Part shown: piece after piece, positions 36,901-48,947 of the stretch | Layout of the letters: each line of letters begins with the position of its first letter | Numbering within the stretch: position 1 is the stretch's first letter | Source: Neoarius graeffei | Taxonomy: Eukaryota; Chordata; Actinopteri; Siluriformes; Ariidae | DNA: 64,000 nucleotides | Assembly: GCF_027579695.1 (NCBI RefSeq) | Contig: NC_083577.1 | Location: 53,813,283 to 53,877,282, forward strand | Reading direction: 5' to 3' | Program-made: the position numbers and the translations under genes | The notes under the pieces: model-generated | The model's database searches: none | Told to the model about the DNA's origin: nothing | What the model saw: the letters and a program-made list of their open reading frames with translations, nothing else

Positions 36901-39900
36901 GTTAGCTGCTACAGCTAATTCTTCTGTTTCATTAGCATCCAGAGCCAATTGTATTGTCTCAAGGGAACACATGGCAGTCCTCCACAGGCCTCACAAACAC
37001 ATCTTAGCTAGCAATTCAGAGCTAATTCTTTTCCACATGGTGACACATACCTCAGATAAAACGCGCGCGCACACACGCTCAAGTATATATCATATTTGTA
37101 TATATTTCAATTGACATTCATTTTTATCTTTGTTATAATAAATTCAATTATTCTGTTAAACTGTGTCTGTGTTGCTTCCATACTCCTTGAAGTCACCCAA
37201 CCTCAAAGAATTCCAAGGTGCATACAAGTTGTGTGATACGGTAAGTGATCATAATAATTTGGAACATACCATAATTTAGCTGTTTTGATAATTTATTATT
37301 AAGCATCAAAATTAATGGTATGATTCAATGAGACTGATTCAATTTAAATGACAATTATTAACCTTCAGATTTAATGAGATTGATCACTTAATCACCCATT
37401 GCACCTACACTCATCACAGCCTCCCAACTTCGCTGGGCTGGACACACCTGGCGCATGCCTGACACAAGACTACACAAAGCAGTTTTCTACGGAGAACTGA
37501 GCCGAGGAAAGTGGAGACAAGGAGGACAGAAACTGAGGTACAAAAGACGTCTTGAAGAGGAACGTGAATACCGGAATTATCAAGCAGACGTGGGAAAGGG
37601 ATGCCTCGGATAGGGCAACATGGTGAAGCATAGTTGAAAGCTCAGTGTCGACAATTGAAGACAAGCGTCAAAAGGAGTAGACTAAGGCTACGTTTACATT
37701 AGACCGTATCTGTCTCGTTTTCTTCGCGGATGCACTGTCCGTTTACATTAAACCACCTGGAAACGCCGGGAAACGGGAATCCGCCAGCGTCCACGTATTC
37801 AATCTAGATCGTATCTGGTCCGGTGCTGTGTAAACATTCAGAATACGCGGATACGCTGTGCTGAGCTCTAGCTGGCGTCCTCATTGGACAACGTCACTGT
37901 GACATCCACCTTCCTGATTCGCTGGCGTTGGTCATGTGACACGACTGCTGAAAAACGGCGCGGACTTCCGCCTTGTATCACCTTTCATTAAAGAGTATAA
38001 AAGTATGAAAATACTGCAAATACTGATGCAAATACTGCCCATTGTGTAGTTATGATTGTCTTTAGGCTTGCCATCCTTCCACTTGCAAGTAGTAAGTGAT
38101 ATGTGCTGGGATCTCACACACAGTGGCTCAGTCCCGAATCACAGCTTGTGCACTTCACTCGCGCGCTGTGTGAGCTGCGCAGGGCCGGAGTGCGCACCCT
38201 CCAGAGGGCACTCGCTGTTCAGGGCGGAGTGATTTGGAGCGCAGGATGCCTGCGGAGCCGAGCGTATCCGTGTATTGGTGTTGCTGTGTGCACGGCTAAC
38301 GGTTTTAGTGTAAACGCGAATCGTTTTAAGAACGTTAATCTGATGATCCGCTGATTTGACGCAATGTAAACGTTGTTTAAGGCTCACAAAGCCAGACATT
38401 CCATGGCAGCTCAGCCAGGCCACTCATGCCACCGCTGCAGACAACTCTGTCACGGGCCTCGTGGCCCATCTGTGTTTCTGCGCATCCTAACGAAGCAGTA
38501 ATCATCACTAGCGATGGACAGCCAATGACAACAACTGCTCCAAGTCATCTCAAACTGCTTCCAGGAATATGACAATGGCCACCCTCAGAGGCCAACCCTG
38601 AAGCTCATAGCGCACATTTCACATGTCAAAATGGACATTCACAGCATGAAATGTGCAGTAAACAAATCTCCAGCAATTACGTGATGCTGTCACATCAATG
38701 TTGACCAGAATCTCAAAGGAGCCGTTCCAACACCCTGCAGAATCCCTATCGCAAAGAACTGAGGCTGTTCTGATTACAAGAGGACTCTGTATTAATATAC
38801 TGTTCCTACAGCTCAGTAAGTATGTGATCAGTTACCCTGGGTGACAATGAGTGACAAGCATGCAACATTTCAAATAAAAAGGTGCCAAGCAACAAATTGC
38901 AGTACAATTGACTTTTAAACCTAAAACAAATTAACGCCAAAAACAAAGTCACATCATATCAAGCTCAGTGCAGACAAAGTTAAGGGCTACTTACCTGTGA
39001 CATAAGGCTCCAGTGCTTTAGGAACGAGGCTCCTGGCGACTTTGAGGTCTTCGGCAGAGCATTTGCCAACCTCCAGGCCACATGCCATGCCCATGCGCTT
39101 CAATACCTCAATGTCATCATGGATCTCAAACATGCTGTCAAAATTGAAGAGGTACTCAAACCTGCATGGCAGTACAGGAGAGAGATATACAAGAAGGTTA
39201 GAGTAGAGGAGGAAGTGAAGCCCCCCCAAAATAAAATAAAATTTCCCCTTAAACAAATCAACATGTCTCCTGAATGGAACTACACATGGAGTAATTATTT
39301 AAAGTGAGTAAATAAATACAGCCACACAGTTTTAACTGATGTGGAAACAGAACAGCGTTTACTTGTCATTGGAGATGCTGCAGTCAATGACCGTTTTCTT
39401 GCTGGTATTAATGATGATAAAGGGCAGGTGAATGACTGAATTTTCTGGTGGTGCTCTGTTTGTTTGCTGCTCTGTTTGACGGTTACGCTGCACAAGGTTC
39501 TTAAACGCAATTTGCTAAACACACATGAGAAGGTAAAGTACATTAGTTTGAAGAATAAGATCAATTATCTAAACAAAATGCAACCAAATTCAATAGTTCA
39601 CAAATTACCTGTAAAATAAGTTCTTGGAGTTGTGACTGTTTTTGTTTGATTCTCTCTAAACGTCTTTGCCTCTCCACCTGGAAGAGAAAAAGCAACACTG
39701 AGGCACTTGCCAACTGCAATGCGGCAACCATCTTTACCAGCTTGATTTTCATCTCATGCAAAGTTGACTCAAGTGAGTCTAAAAAGACATGCAGTATATC
39801 CTGTATTGGCTGGTGGACAACTTGTGACAATGCTTTGTTGCCCTTGTGAGCATACAGCCTCAAGTCCAAAATAAATAAATAAATAAAAATTGGGACAGTA

Positions 39901-42900
39901 TGTTGAAACTGGAAGTACAACTGAAAATGACTGCAAATAATCTTTGACCTGTATTGCAAACAATACGAGACTACATTATTTGACGCTTGACCTCATAATT
40001 TCCCCCCCCAAATAAACACATTTCAATTTTGATTCTTGCGACATTTTATATAATTTTAAAAAATAAAATAAAAATAAAAATGCTGGGACAGCAAAGCATT
40101 TACCACTTTATAATATTGCCATTCCTTCTCACAGCACTTATGTTTAGGGACTTTATACACCAAGTAATGAAGCATTTCAGGTCTTATTTTGTCCCATTCT
40201 TCCTGCAAACAGCTCTTAAGGTGTGCAACAGTTGCCGTCATTTTTCGTTTCAAAATTCACCACACGTTCTCGATTGAGGACAGCGCGGATAGGCACCGCC
40301 TTCTTTTGGTCCAGAGCACACGACATCTAATGTCGCTTTTCCACTACCAACGCGGCTGAGTTGGGCTGAGCCGTGCTGAGTTGGGCTGAGTGGGGCTGTT
40401 GGGGTTGCATTTCGACTACAACCGCGCTGAACCGTGCTGGCTGGAAGTGGGTGGACACATTGGGTGGAGTTAGCGAAAGTGGGTGGACGTCACGTGATGT
40501 CGTTAGGCGGCGCAAACAGTGACATCAGTGACCTTTTAAGTGGTAGTCTCACGACCCGGATAGTAAACAATAAACATGGAGGACATGGAGTCGTTAGTGT
40601 TGCTGGTCTTGGTGCTGTGGCTTGTTGTCACCGACAACGCCAACAGATACTGGCAAGAGCGTATAGATGAGGCGAGGCGCATAAGGCTTCAGAAATTCTC
40701 GTAATTCTTCTTCTTCCGGGTTTACGGTGTTTACAGATCCCAGCGTGCTCGCGGGGCGTGTGAGGACACGCCTCCTCACCAATCAGTGCACAGGGGAGTG
40801 TCTCCTCACGCCCCGAGCCCCACTCGGCTCGGTTTGGCTCGCTTCAGCCCCACTCCAAAACCATGCAAGTTTTGCGTACTGAGTCGGGCTGAAGCGAGCT
40901 GAGTCGCGCCGCTCTGAGGTAGTTGAAACGCGAGCCGTGTCGGGCTGAAGTGAGCTGAAAAAGGGTAGTGGAAAAGGGCCATAATTATTCCAAAAAATAA
41001 AAAAAGGCCTGGAATACTGATTAAAAGATTCAAGGAACCAGACGATTATATTATGCATCATAGAGGGCGAAATACCCAAATCTCTTCTTGTCGTTCTTTG
41101 AGGAACATAGTTTTTAAACATTTCAATAACTTCCTTACACATTCGTTGACGAACTGGAGAGCCTCGGCTCCTCAAATACTAGGCCTTCCTTGGATACTGC
41201 TTTTGCACCAAATCACAGGTTTCAAATCATATTGTTGTTTAAAATTCTTCTACCTCATTACTAGCCCCAAATTGCCTCCGTCCCAACTTTGCTGGAATGT
41301 GTTGCAGGCCTAAAATGTGGTATTGGATGTAAATTAACAAATGAACTGAAGGTGACGAGACAAAACAAGAAATATCTTGGGTTCATACTGTCTTCAATGG
41401 AATACAAGTCAAAGTAAATTTAGAAAATGACTGGTCTCTGACATTCCAGGCAGCGTATTATGATTGAAAAAACCATAACCGTCGCGAGCCCATGTAGCCG
41501 CAGCCGAACAGGGCACTGCCATCTTGGAAATCCTGTTTTTATTTGCATTTTCCCCGACTGTTTCAATTTTTTCTGCTTTGGGGGTGTATTTTACTTTAGT
41601 CCTACTACGCAGCACTCTAATTGAAGGGTAGTTTTAACGTGGAACCTCTAGAAGAAAGTCAGCAGTTTGTCAGTATTCACACATTCATATTCATCTTAAA
41701 GGAACAGTCCACCGTACTTCCATAATGAAATATGTTCTTCTCTGAATTGAGATGAGCTGATCCGTACCTCTCCGAGCTTTGTGCGACCTCCCAGTCAGTC
41801 AGACGCGCTGTTACTCCTGTTAGCAATGTAGCTAGGCTCAGCATGGCCAATGGTATTTTTTGGGGCTGTAGTTAGATGCGACCAAACTCTTGACTATGTT
41901 CAAGATATTTTCACTTACTAAGATGTTAGTTTTTTTGCGGTATGTATAACCATTGTAATCTTCATGAGCTCTTCTCTTCTAACATTGTGTGCAATAAAGC
42001 TGAAAGACATGACACTATTATGTTCAATACAGTCAATACAGTGACATTTGCCAAGCTGGGTCAGAATGCTGATGATTTGATTGTGTATTTGGAGTTTAAA
42101 AAAAAAAAAAAGAATAATACTGCCTGGTGTAATGACCTGTTTTAACAATTGCTTTAAAAGGAACAGTCCACCGTACTTCCATAATGAAATATGCTCTTAT
42201 CTGAATTGAGACGAGCTGATCCGTACCTCTCCGAGCTTTGTGCGACCTCCCAGTCAGTCAGACGCGCTGTCACTCCTGTTAGCAATGTAGCTAGGCTCAG
42301 TATGACCAATGGTATTTTTTGGGGCTGTAGTTAGATGCGACCAAACTCTTCCACGTTTTTCCTGTTTACATAGGTTTATATGACCAGTGACATGAAACAA
42401 AGTTCAGTTACCCAAATTGAAACGTAGCGATTTTCTATGCTATGGAAAGTCCGCACTATAATGACAGGCGTACTAACACCTTCTGCGCGCTTCGGCAGCG
42501 CATTGATACGGAGCTCAGATATCAATGCGCTGCCGAAGCGCGCAGAAGGTGTTAGTACGCCTGTCATAGTGCGGACTTTCCATAGCATAGAAAATCGCTA
42601 CGTTTCAATTTGGGTAACTGAACTTTGTTTCATGTCACTGGTCATATAAACCTATGTAAACAGGAAAAACGTGGAAGAGTTTGGTCGCATCTAACTACAG
42701 CCCCAAAAAATACCATTGGCCATGCTGAGCCTAGCTACATTGCTAACAGGAGTAACAGCGCGTCTGTCTGACTGGGAGGTCGCACAAAGCTCGGAGAGGT
42801 ACGGATCAGCTCGTCTCAATTCAGAGAAGAACATATTTCATTATGGAAGTACGGTGGACTGTTCCTTTGAGCCAATCAAACTTGATTATCTGCTTGGATT

Positions 42901-45900
42901 TCAGTGTTCAGAAGCAGTAAAATGAGAAGTCTAGTGCCTTTTTTCCTTCATTTCAGTTTGCATCTTCAGTATTTCTATTGCTCATCATTTAGGTCATTCA
43001 TTACCCTGCTATATGGGCAAAAAAGTTTGTGGACACTTGACAATCACACTTGTGTGCTTTTTGAACATCCTATTCAATAGTCGGCGGCACGGTGGTGTAG
43101 TGTTAAGCACTGTCGCGTCACAGCAAGAAGGTTCTGGGTTCAAGCCCAACAGCTGGTGGGAGCCTGTCTGTGTGGAGTTTGCATGTTCTCCCCGTGTCTG
43201 CGTGGGTTTCCTCCGGGTGCTCCGGTTTCCCCCACAGTCCAAAGACATGCAGTTAGGTTAACGTGGGGCAGCCTTGGGCTGAAGTGCCCTTGAGCAAGGT
43301 ACTTAACCCCTGACTGCTCCCCGGGCGCTCTAGTGTGGCTACTCACTGCTCTGGGTGTGCGTGTGTGTTCACTGCTTCAGATGGGTTAAATGCAGAGGAT
43401 GAATTTCACTGTGCTTGAGACAAATATTTCTTCTTCTTAATAGCCGGTGGCACGGTGGTGTAGTGGTTAGCACGGTCGCCTCACAGCAAGAAGGGTCTGG
43501 GTTCGAGCCCAGCAACCGGCAGGGGCCTTTCTGTGTGGAGTTTACATGTTCTCCCCGTGTCTGTGTGGGTTTCCTCCGGGTGCTCCGGTTTCCCCCACAG
43601 TCCAAAGACATGCAGTTAGGTTAACGTGGGGCGGCCTTGGGCTGAAGTGCCCTTGAGCAAGGTACTTAACCCCTGACTGCTCCCCGGGCGCTCTAGTGTG
43701 GCTGCCCACTGCTCCGGGTGCGCGTGTGTGTTCACTGCTTCAGATGCTTCCCCCACAATCCAAAGACCTGCAGGTTCGGCAAACTGGAGGCTTGAAATTG
43801 TCCATAGGTGTGAATGGTTCAGAGGAGAAAACCTCTATAATAATCCAGTAGAAGGCGATGGGAAACCACTACTGTAATGTTCCCTGGACACTCTGATGGC
43901 TGAAGCAGTCAGAGCGGCCACGTGGCTGTAGTGATATGCCAAAATGGATGGATTCAATAGTCTCTTTCTATAATAACTTCCACTCTTCTGGACAGGCTTT
44001 CCATGAGGTTTAGGAGCAGCACGCTGGGATTTCTGCTCACTCTGCCACAAGAAAGTTAGTGAGGGCAGGCACTAATGTCAGGTGAGGAGGCCTGGGGCAC
44101 AATAGACCCCCACAAGATGTTTAGTGGGGATGAGGTCAGCGCTCTGTGTCAGTCACTTGAGCTTTTCTACTCCAACCTTGTCTTCATGGACCTTGCTTTG
44201 TACACAAGGTGACCGTCAGCTGGAACAGGTTTAGGCCCCTTAGGTCTACTGAAGAGAAACTAATTCTACATTATACAAAGAATTATACAGTGGTGTTCTT
44301 CCAACATTGTGGGAACAATTTGGGGAAGAACGACATATGGGTGTGGCAGTCGTGCGTCCACAAACTTTTGGCCATATAGTGTATTGTAATAGCAAAGATA
44401 AAAATTTGAACAATTATTACGCTGTCCACTGGCTACACTTGTGGAAACTGAAGTAAAATTGATCGGTCCTATGAGTAAAAGCACTGCTTGGCTGCTACCT
44501 GAAGAACATGCTGGATGAGTTTTGAAACCAACTGCTTGGCTAAGACAACATCCTACAGATCAAAATCACCTACCTCCAGATTCTGGCATTCCTGGGCTGA
44601 GTTGGTGGGAAGCCCAATCCACTTGATCTCCTTCTTCTCCTTCGAGATTATGTTCATGGCCATCAGCACGTTGAGAGCGTCATATACACGCCGCCGAATA
44701 TTCTTCTGATCATATACTTGCTGTACAGGAGAAGAGGAGGGAGGGAGTATAGAATTAGGGATAAACTAGAATCATTATGTTCCTACAGATGAGATGATTA
44801 TTGCTCGCCAAGTGTGATTTCCTCATAAAGTGAATGTGTGCTCTGATTATGTGTGCTATAGCAAAACAGACAAACCTAATGAATTCATTGTCTAATCAAA
44901 TACCAGATGAAATGGAATCTTTCCATTCTGGGGTTGAACCAGACTTTAAAATGCTAGAACTAGTGGTGGAGTCAGAGCAAATCCCAGGAATACTGGGCAT
45001 GAGACAGGAATACACTCTGGATCAGATGCCAGGCTACTGTAAGGAATCACACATTCATACCTAGAGCCAACAGAGTAGCCAGTCCACCTACTGGTCTGGG
45101 GTTTTTTTTTTTGGAGGCAACAGAAAATAGCAGACTAATGATAGACCAGTCTCAATGAAGTCACATTAAAAATCTCACCGCATCATTTGGGGAGATGTGG
45201 TTATCACCAGAGCTGAATTCGGCCACCAGCTCATCTGCTACTTCATTGTACGTGGTAACACCCTTTTTCTGTACCTTCTCACACACCTTCATAGAAAAAT
45301 GCCTCAGACCTTTGCCATTCTTTTCCCCCTTCTTACTTCTTTTCCTGTAGACACAGTATTATCACAGCAACTCCATTAAAGGGGAACTGAGGGCAAATTT
45401 ATCAAAATTCTCACATTTTATAAAAAATATAGGAATGCATTTCTGACAGCAATTTTGTCACTGCTATAGCAAGTTACAGTATGAGTGTCTGAAATATGCT
45501 ATGTAATATCTCAGTCCATATGTCAAAGCAATGGCCGCAAACGAGATTCACCGAGACCTGTGCGAGACTTCGTAGGACGGACGTAAAACGTTGTCAAAAG
45601 ACGCGCGTGCCCTCCTTCGAATGCTGATGTAATCAAGCCGGAAGTTTTCCATGTCCGAAATCGCTCCCTATTGACTATATAGAGGGGACGCCATTTTGTA
45701 GTGCTGCCTGAAACCTTAGTGAGGATTATGTGGGAAATGCACCCAGTATATGTACAACTCCGATTCCAAAAAAGTTGGGACAAAGTACAAATTGTAAATA
45801 AAAATGGAATGCGATAATTTACAAATCTCAAAAACTGATATTGCATTCACAATAGAACAGACAACATATCAAATGTCAAAAGTGAGATATTTTAAAATTT

Positions 45901-48900
45901 CATGCCAAATATTGGCTCATTTGAAATTTCATGACAGCAACACATCTCAAAAAAAGTTGGGACAGGGGCAATAAGAGGCTGGAAAAGTTAAAGGTACAAA
46001 AAAGGAACAGCTGGAGGACCAAAGTGCAACTCATTAGGTCAATTGGCAATAGGTCATTAACATGCCTGGGTATAAAAAGAGCATCTTGGAGTGGCAGTGG
46101 CTCTCAGAAGTAAAGATGGGAAGAGGATCACCAATCCCCCCAATTCTTCGCCGACAAATAGTGGAGCAATATCAGAAAGGAGTTCGACAGTGTAAAATTG
46201 CAAAGAGTTTGAACATATCATCATCATCTACAGTGCATAATATCATCAAAAGATTCAGAGAATCTGGAAGAATCTCTGTGCGTAAGGGTCAAGGCCGGAA
46301 AACCATACTGGGTGCCCATGATCTTCGGGCAGCTAAAACTCTATAGTTCAAAGAAGAAGCCGTATCTAAACATGATCTAGAAGCGCAGACGTCTTCTCTG
46401 GCCCAAGGCTCATTTAAAATGGACTGTGGCAAAGTGGAAAACTGTTCTGTGGTCAGATGAATCAAAATTTGAAGTTCTTTATGGAAATCAGGGACGCCGT
46501 GTCATTCGGACTAAAGAGGAGAAGGACGACCCAAGTTATCATCAGCGCTCAGTTCAGAAGCCTGCATCTCTGATGGTATGGGGTTGCATTAGTGCGTGTG
46601 GCATGGGCAGCTTACACATCTGGAAAGACACCATCAATGCTGAAAGGTATATCCAGGTTCTAGAGCAACATATGCTCCCATCCAGACGACGTCTCTTTCA
46701 GGGAAGACCTTGCATTTTCCAACACGACAATGCCAAACCACATACTGCATCAATTACAGCATCATGGCTGTGGAGAAGGATCCAGGTACTGAACTGGCCA
46801 GCCTGCAGTCCAGATCTTTCACCCATAGAAAACATTTGGCGAATCATAAAAAACGGAAGATACGACAAAAAAAAAAAAAAAACAGACAGTTGAGTAACTA
46901 GAATCCTACATTAGACAAGAATGGGTTAACATTCCTATCCCTAAACTTGAGCAACTTGTCTCCTCAGTCCCCAGCCTGTTGTAAAGAGAAAAGGGGATGT
47001 CTCACAGTGGTAAATATGGCCTTGTCCCAACTTTGAGATGTGTTGTCATGAAATTAAAAAAAAATCACCTAATTTTTCTCTTTAAATGATACATTTTCTC
47101 AGTTTAAACATTTGATGTCATCCATGTTCTATTCTGAATAAAATATGGAATTTTGAATCTTCCACATCATTGCATTCCGTTTTTATTTACAATTTGTACC
47201 TTGTCCCAACTTTTTTGGAATTGGGGTTGTATTTATCACAAAAATACATGTATTTATTTTGAAAACCCACCAGCCACCTGATCTAGCACGTTTATATCGT
47301 GCAACAGTAATGACGTACATAGCGGTGCGACGGACTAGTCCTTTTCCTGTCGTCTTTCCAACTCTCCTCTACTCCACGTTGGTTCGAAGTCATATGGAAT
47401 AATCTCCATCACTGATGAAGCTGGCAAATCTCGAAATTAATCTAAATTGGAACGACATGGCGATCTGGCCTCTGCGTAAACAGTTTTCAAAATGCCAGTG
47501 CTGACACTTCATGTCTGAAGTCTCGCACAGATCTCGTGAAGATCGCGCGGATAAGTGACGCTTGCCGTGGACCGTATGAACTACATTCAACATGGCTAAA
47601 AACCAAAAAGGCAGATAAGTGTAATATAATATGCCAATACGAGTCATGATACAAGGTTAATAATACCGAAAACGTAATTGAATAACATGTTAAGAAATAA
47701 AGCAAGTTTAAAAATGACTTCAGTTCCCCATTAACACATGACATTAGAACACAGTGAGAAATTACCGGTACATCAATTCTGCCACATTAATACATTAGTC
47801 TGTTTAACCTGACAACAATTAATTGCTTTTTCATGACATAACTAATTCAAGTGAGCCAATGTAACAGAAGCACATCATAGTTTAAAAATTATTTTATAAA
47901 TGCAACCAAGACAATTTTGATGCCAACTCACCCTGAGGACCATGGGGAGGCATCGGGAGGTTGGCTCTGAGTGATGAACTGAGAGCTGGGTGTGTGAGGA
48001 CTGTTCATTAAGAGCACGTTGGACCCACTTGGCCTCTGAGGTGTCCCAATGACCTGGACAGCATACAGAACAACTTCAAAATGGCTGTCTGACAGAAGGA
48101 AGCGGTCACAAACAGCCATGTTATTACATTATGATACAAAAGTTCCTCAGAATGCTGTCCTGGTATTGAAGAGCTTAGGCACGATGGCCAATATTGCTCT
48201 GAAACACTACGCTGGTGCTAGTTCAGATTTGACATCAGAACATGCGTGATGCTGACTGACTCCATATCTTTCAGGTGAACAATATCAAGCCTGCTGTCAT
48301 TTTTCTCCCTTATACCTTACATAATGTGTCAACAAAAGCTTACAGAGTCACCTGTGTATCCAATCGCTATCAGCCAATACTCAGTACTCTCATGAGCTTC
48401 GCTTTGAAAGTGTTTGAAGTGGCATCACTTTAATAATATTGTCCCAAGGCCACCATTAAAAGCAGGAACGAAGATGTGCAATGTGGGTTTATGTATTTTT
48501 GCATTAACCATCCTGTACTTACCATCTGAGGAGCAATATTGACATTTGAAGGGCCCAGTGTTTTTGGCAAAAGTTGTTTTCCTACTGCAACGGACTGTGG
48601 ATGAACAGTCACTAAAGACAAAACTCCTGAAAGAAAGAATTGAGAAATGCATTTTACTCACCACCTTTCCAAGCATGGAAAACCAGAAAACAGTGCAACC
48701 CATACGACGATAAACACCATTTTTGAAAAGCACGTCTAGCTACAGAGTCTGCGGCATTCCTTACCTTTGCCTGGACTCAGATTCTGGTCAATGAAAACCT
48801 TCAACTCCCCATTGGCCTCAATCAGACCAGCCTGGGAGGGAGGAAGGAACAGACTAATGAGAACCACTGTTGTTTCCGAGCAATGACCAAAGTCTTGCAC

Positions 48901-48947
48901 GTTCAACCCAAGTCAGAAGTTAAACACACACTCACATCTTTGGCCAT
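33910..48947 (-). CDS. tfdp1: Transcription factor Dp-1, E2F dimerisation partner
   Basis: Eleven coding exons on the minus strand: 48936-48947, 48765-48831, 48523-48626, 47932-48053, 45179-45344, 44574-44720, 39609-39677, 39363-39514, 38995-39161, 35134-35212, 33910-34048. They total 1224 nt, 407 residues (human TFDP1 has 410); all borders are GT-AG and phases agree. The N-terminus [20 protein letters not shown] matches human. The winged-helix DNA-binding domain spans about 104-190, with RRRVYD at 166-171 for contact with the E2F site. The dimerisation region (coiled coil and marked-box) spans about 200-345. An acidic tail ends [18 protein letters not shown] proteins pair with E2F1-6 to drive or repress S-phase genes in the nucleus. 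TFDP2 is excluded by the C-terminal [12 protein letters not shown] block. Whether it is the a or b teleost copy is open. Introns carry many nested transposons; exons are untouched. Confidence 0.96.
34138..35013. mobile_element. Non-autonomous hAT element in the last tfdp1 intron
   Basis: GTCTGAGC is duplicated perfectly at 34130-34137 and 35014-35021 (8 bp). The ends TAGAGGTCTGC and GCAGGGCTCTA are inverted. The first and last 80 bp are rich in 'cccgctcccgc' phrases. No reading frame. Confidence 0.88.
36021..36337 (+). mobile_element. Candidate solo LTR (Ty3/Gypsy-like), fossil
   Basis: About 317 bp starting TGTCACATCC and ending ATATGACA, with a TATA-like 'ataaatataagg' near 36137 and an AATAAA near 36293. 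No internal region and no target duplication found. It is distinct from the one at 17228. Confidence 0.4.
36573..36795 (+). mobile_element. Headless SINE fragment in tfdp1 intron
   Basis: Body and tail of the main SINE, from 'agacatgcaggttaggttaa' to 'gctagagataatgagag'. The tRNA-like head is missing. Confidence 0.8.
37410..38545 (+). mobile_element. LINE ORF2 C-terminal fragment split by a MITE
   Basis: The left piece (37410-37685) translates as [20 protein letters not shown] with [20 protein letters not shown], the tail region of a non-LTR reverse transcriptase. The right piece (38381-38545) holds CHRCRQLC and continues into the 3' region typical of the same ORFs, which end in a zinc-finger-like motif. 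The PIF-like MITE at 37686-38377 separates them. Confidence 0.65.
37686..38377. mobile_element. PIF/Harbinger-like MITE, copy 2
   Basis: TAA on both sides (37683-37685, 38378-38380), extendable to TAAGGCT on each flank. It shares most of its sequence with 24025-24805, in the opposite orientation. Confidence 0.75.
38546..38994. other. tfdp1 intron, nothing recognised
   Basis: Intronic sequence without a recognised repeat or RNA gene. Confidence 0.4.
40079..41312 (-). mobile_element. Relic of a different Tc1-type transposon
   Basis: Minus strand. 41175-41030 codes for a helix-turn-helix ([20 protein letters not shown], then [11 protein letters not shown]). 40253-40100 codes for the transposase C-terminus ([20 protein letters not shown]), and LSSIENVW, holding the catalytic glutamate, lies near 40258-40285. 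The middle is lost and a MITE sits at 40330-40983. It is unrelated at sequence level to the 27041 family. Confidence 0.7.
40330..40983. mobile_element. MITE with CTTTTCCACTACC ends
   Basis: The left end 'gtcgcttttccactacc' and the right end 'gggtagtggaaaagggcc' are inverted. The interior is full of 'gggctgagc' phrases. It is inserted in the Tc1 relic at 40079-41312. Superfamily uncertain. Confidence 0.75.
41697..41896 (+). mobile_element. Half copy of the palindromic MITE
   Basis: About 200 bp nearly identical to the left arm of the element at 42157-42868, from 'aaaggaacagtccaccgtac' to 'gcgaccaaactctt'. It then passes into unrelated AT-rich sequence up to the full copy. Confidence 0.85.
42157..42868. 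repeat. Palindromic MITE, 350-bp arms
   Basis: Arms of about 350 bp (42157-42508 and 42520-42868) around an 11-bp centre. They are nearly identical apart from a 3-base indel and a few single changes. Ends are AAAGGAACAGTCC and its complement. TTTAA borders the left end only. Mirror frames of 70 codons on both strands are products of the symmetry, not genes. Confidence 0.9.
43083..43437 (+). mobile_element. Chimeric SINE, tandem copy 1
   Basis: The main family head and body up to 'agacatgcagttaggttaac', then the tail of the second SINE family ('ccttgggctgaagtgccctt' to 'ttaaatgcagaggatgaatt'). The B box 'ggttctgggttcaagccc' is kept. Confidence 0.8.
43442..43744 (+). mobile_element. Chimeric SINE, tandem copy 2
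   Basis: Nearly identical to the copy just upstream, in the same orientation, but breaking off inside the tail near 'actgcttcagatg'. A further diverged body fragment of the main family follows to about 43830. Confidence 0.8.
45755..47229 (+). mobile_element. Tc1-family transposon, copy 2 (defective)
   Basis: Same family as 27041-28641, flanked by TA (45753-45754 and 47230-47231). 1475 bp long. Compared with copy 1 it has a deletion of about 122 bp near 46330 and an expanded A run near 46870. Confidence 0.92.
46062..46990 (+). pseudogene. Broken Tc1 transposase, copy 2
   Basis: The helix-turn-helix half is intact to about 46325. The 122-bp deletion removes what corresponds to residues of about 87-129 of copy 1 and shifts the frame. 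The catalytic half resumes at 46426 with [15 protein letters not shown] and SPIENIW. A TAG replaces a glutamine codon near 46378, and a run of As near 46870 breaks the C-terminus. It cannot give a working enzyme. Confidence 0.88.

Larger units (their letters stand above)
43008..44384. mobile_element. Tc1-derived non-autonomous element hosting SINEs
   Basis: The left end 'gctatatgggcaaaaaagtt' and the right end 'aacttttggccatatagtgt' are inverted and match the familiar TATATGGCCAAAAGT termini of a fish Tc1 group. The right part (about 43850-44340) keeps decayed transposase-derived sequence. SINE copies fill 43083-43830. Confidence 0.65.
45380..47730. mobile_element. piggyBac-like element split by a Tc1 copy
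   Basis: TTAA on both sides (45376-45379 and 47731-47734). The ends AGGGGAACTGA and TCAGTTCCCC are inverted. Without the Tc1 insertion it is about 870 bp with no credible frame. It lies in the tfdp1 intron between 45344 and 47932. Confidence 0.75.

Noticed and set aside
42376-42649. Two overlapping 70-codon frames on opposite strands with nearly the same protein
   Set aside because: A product of the palindrome symmetry of the MITE.
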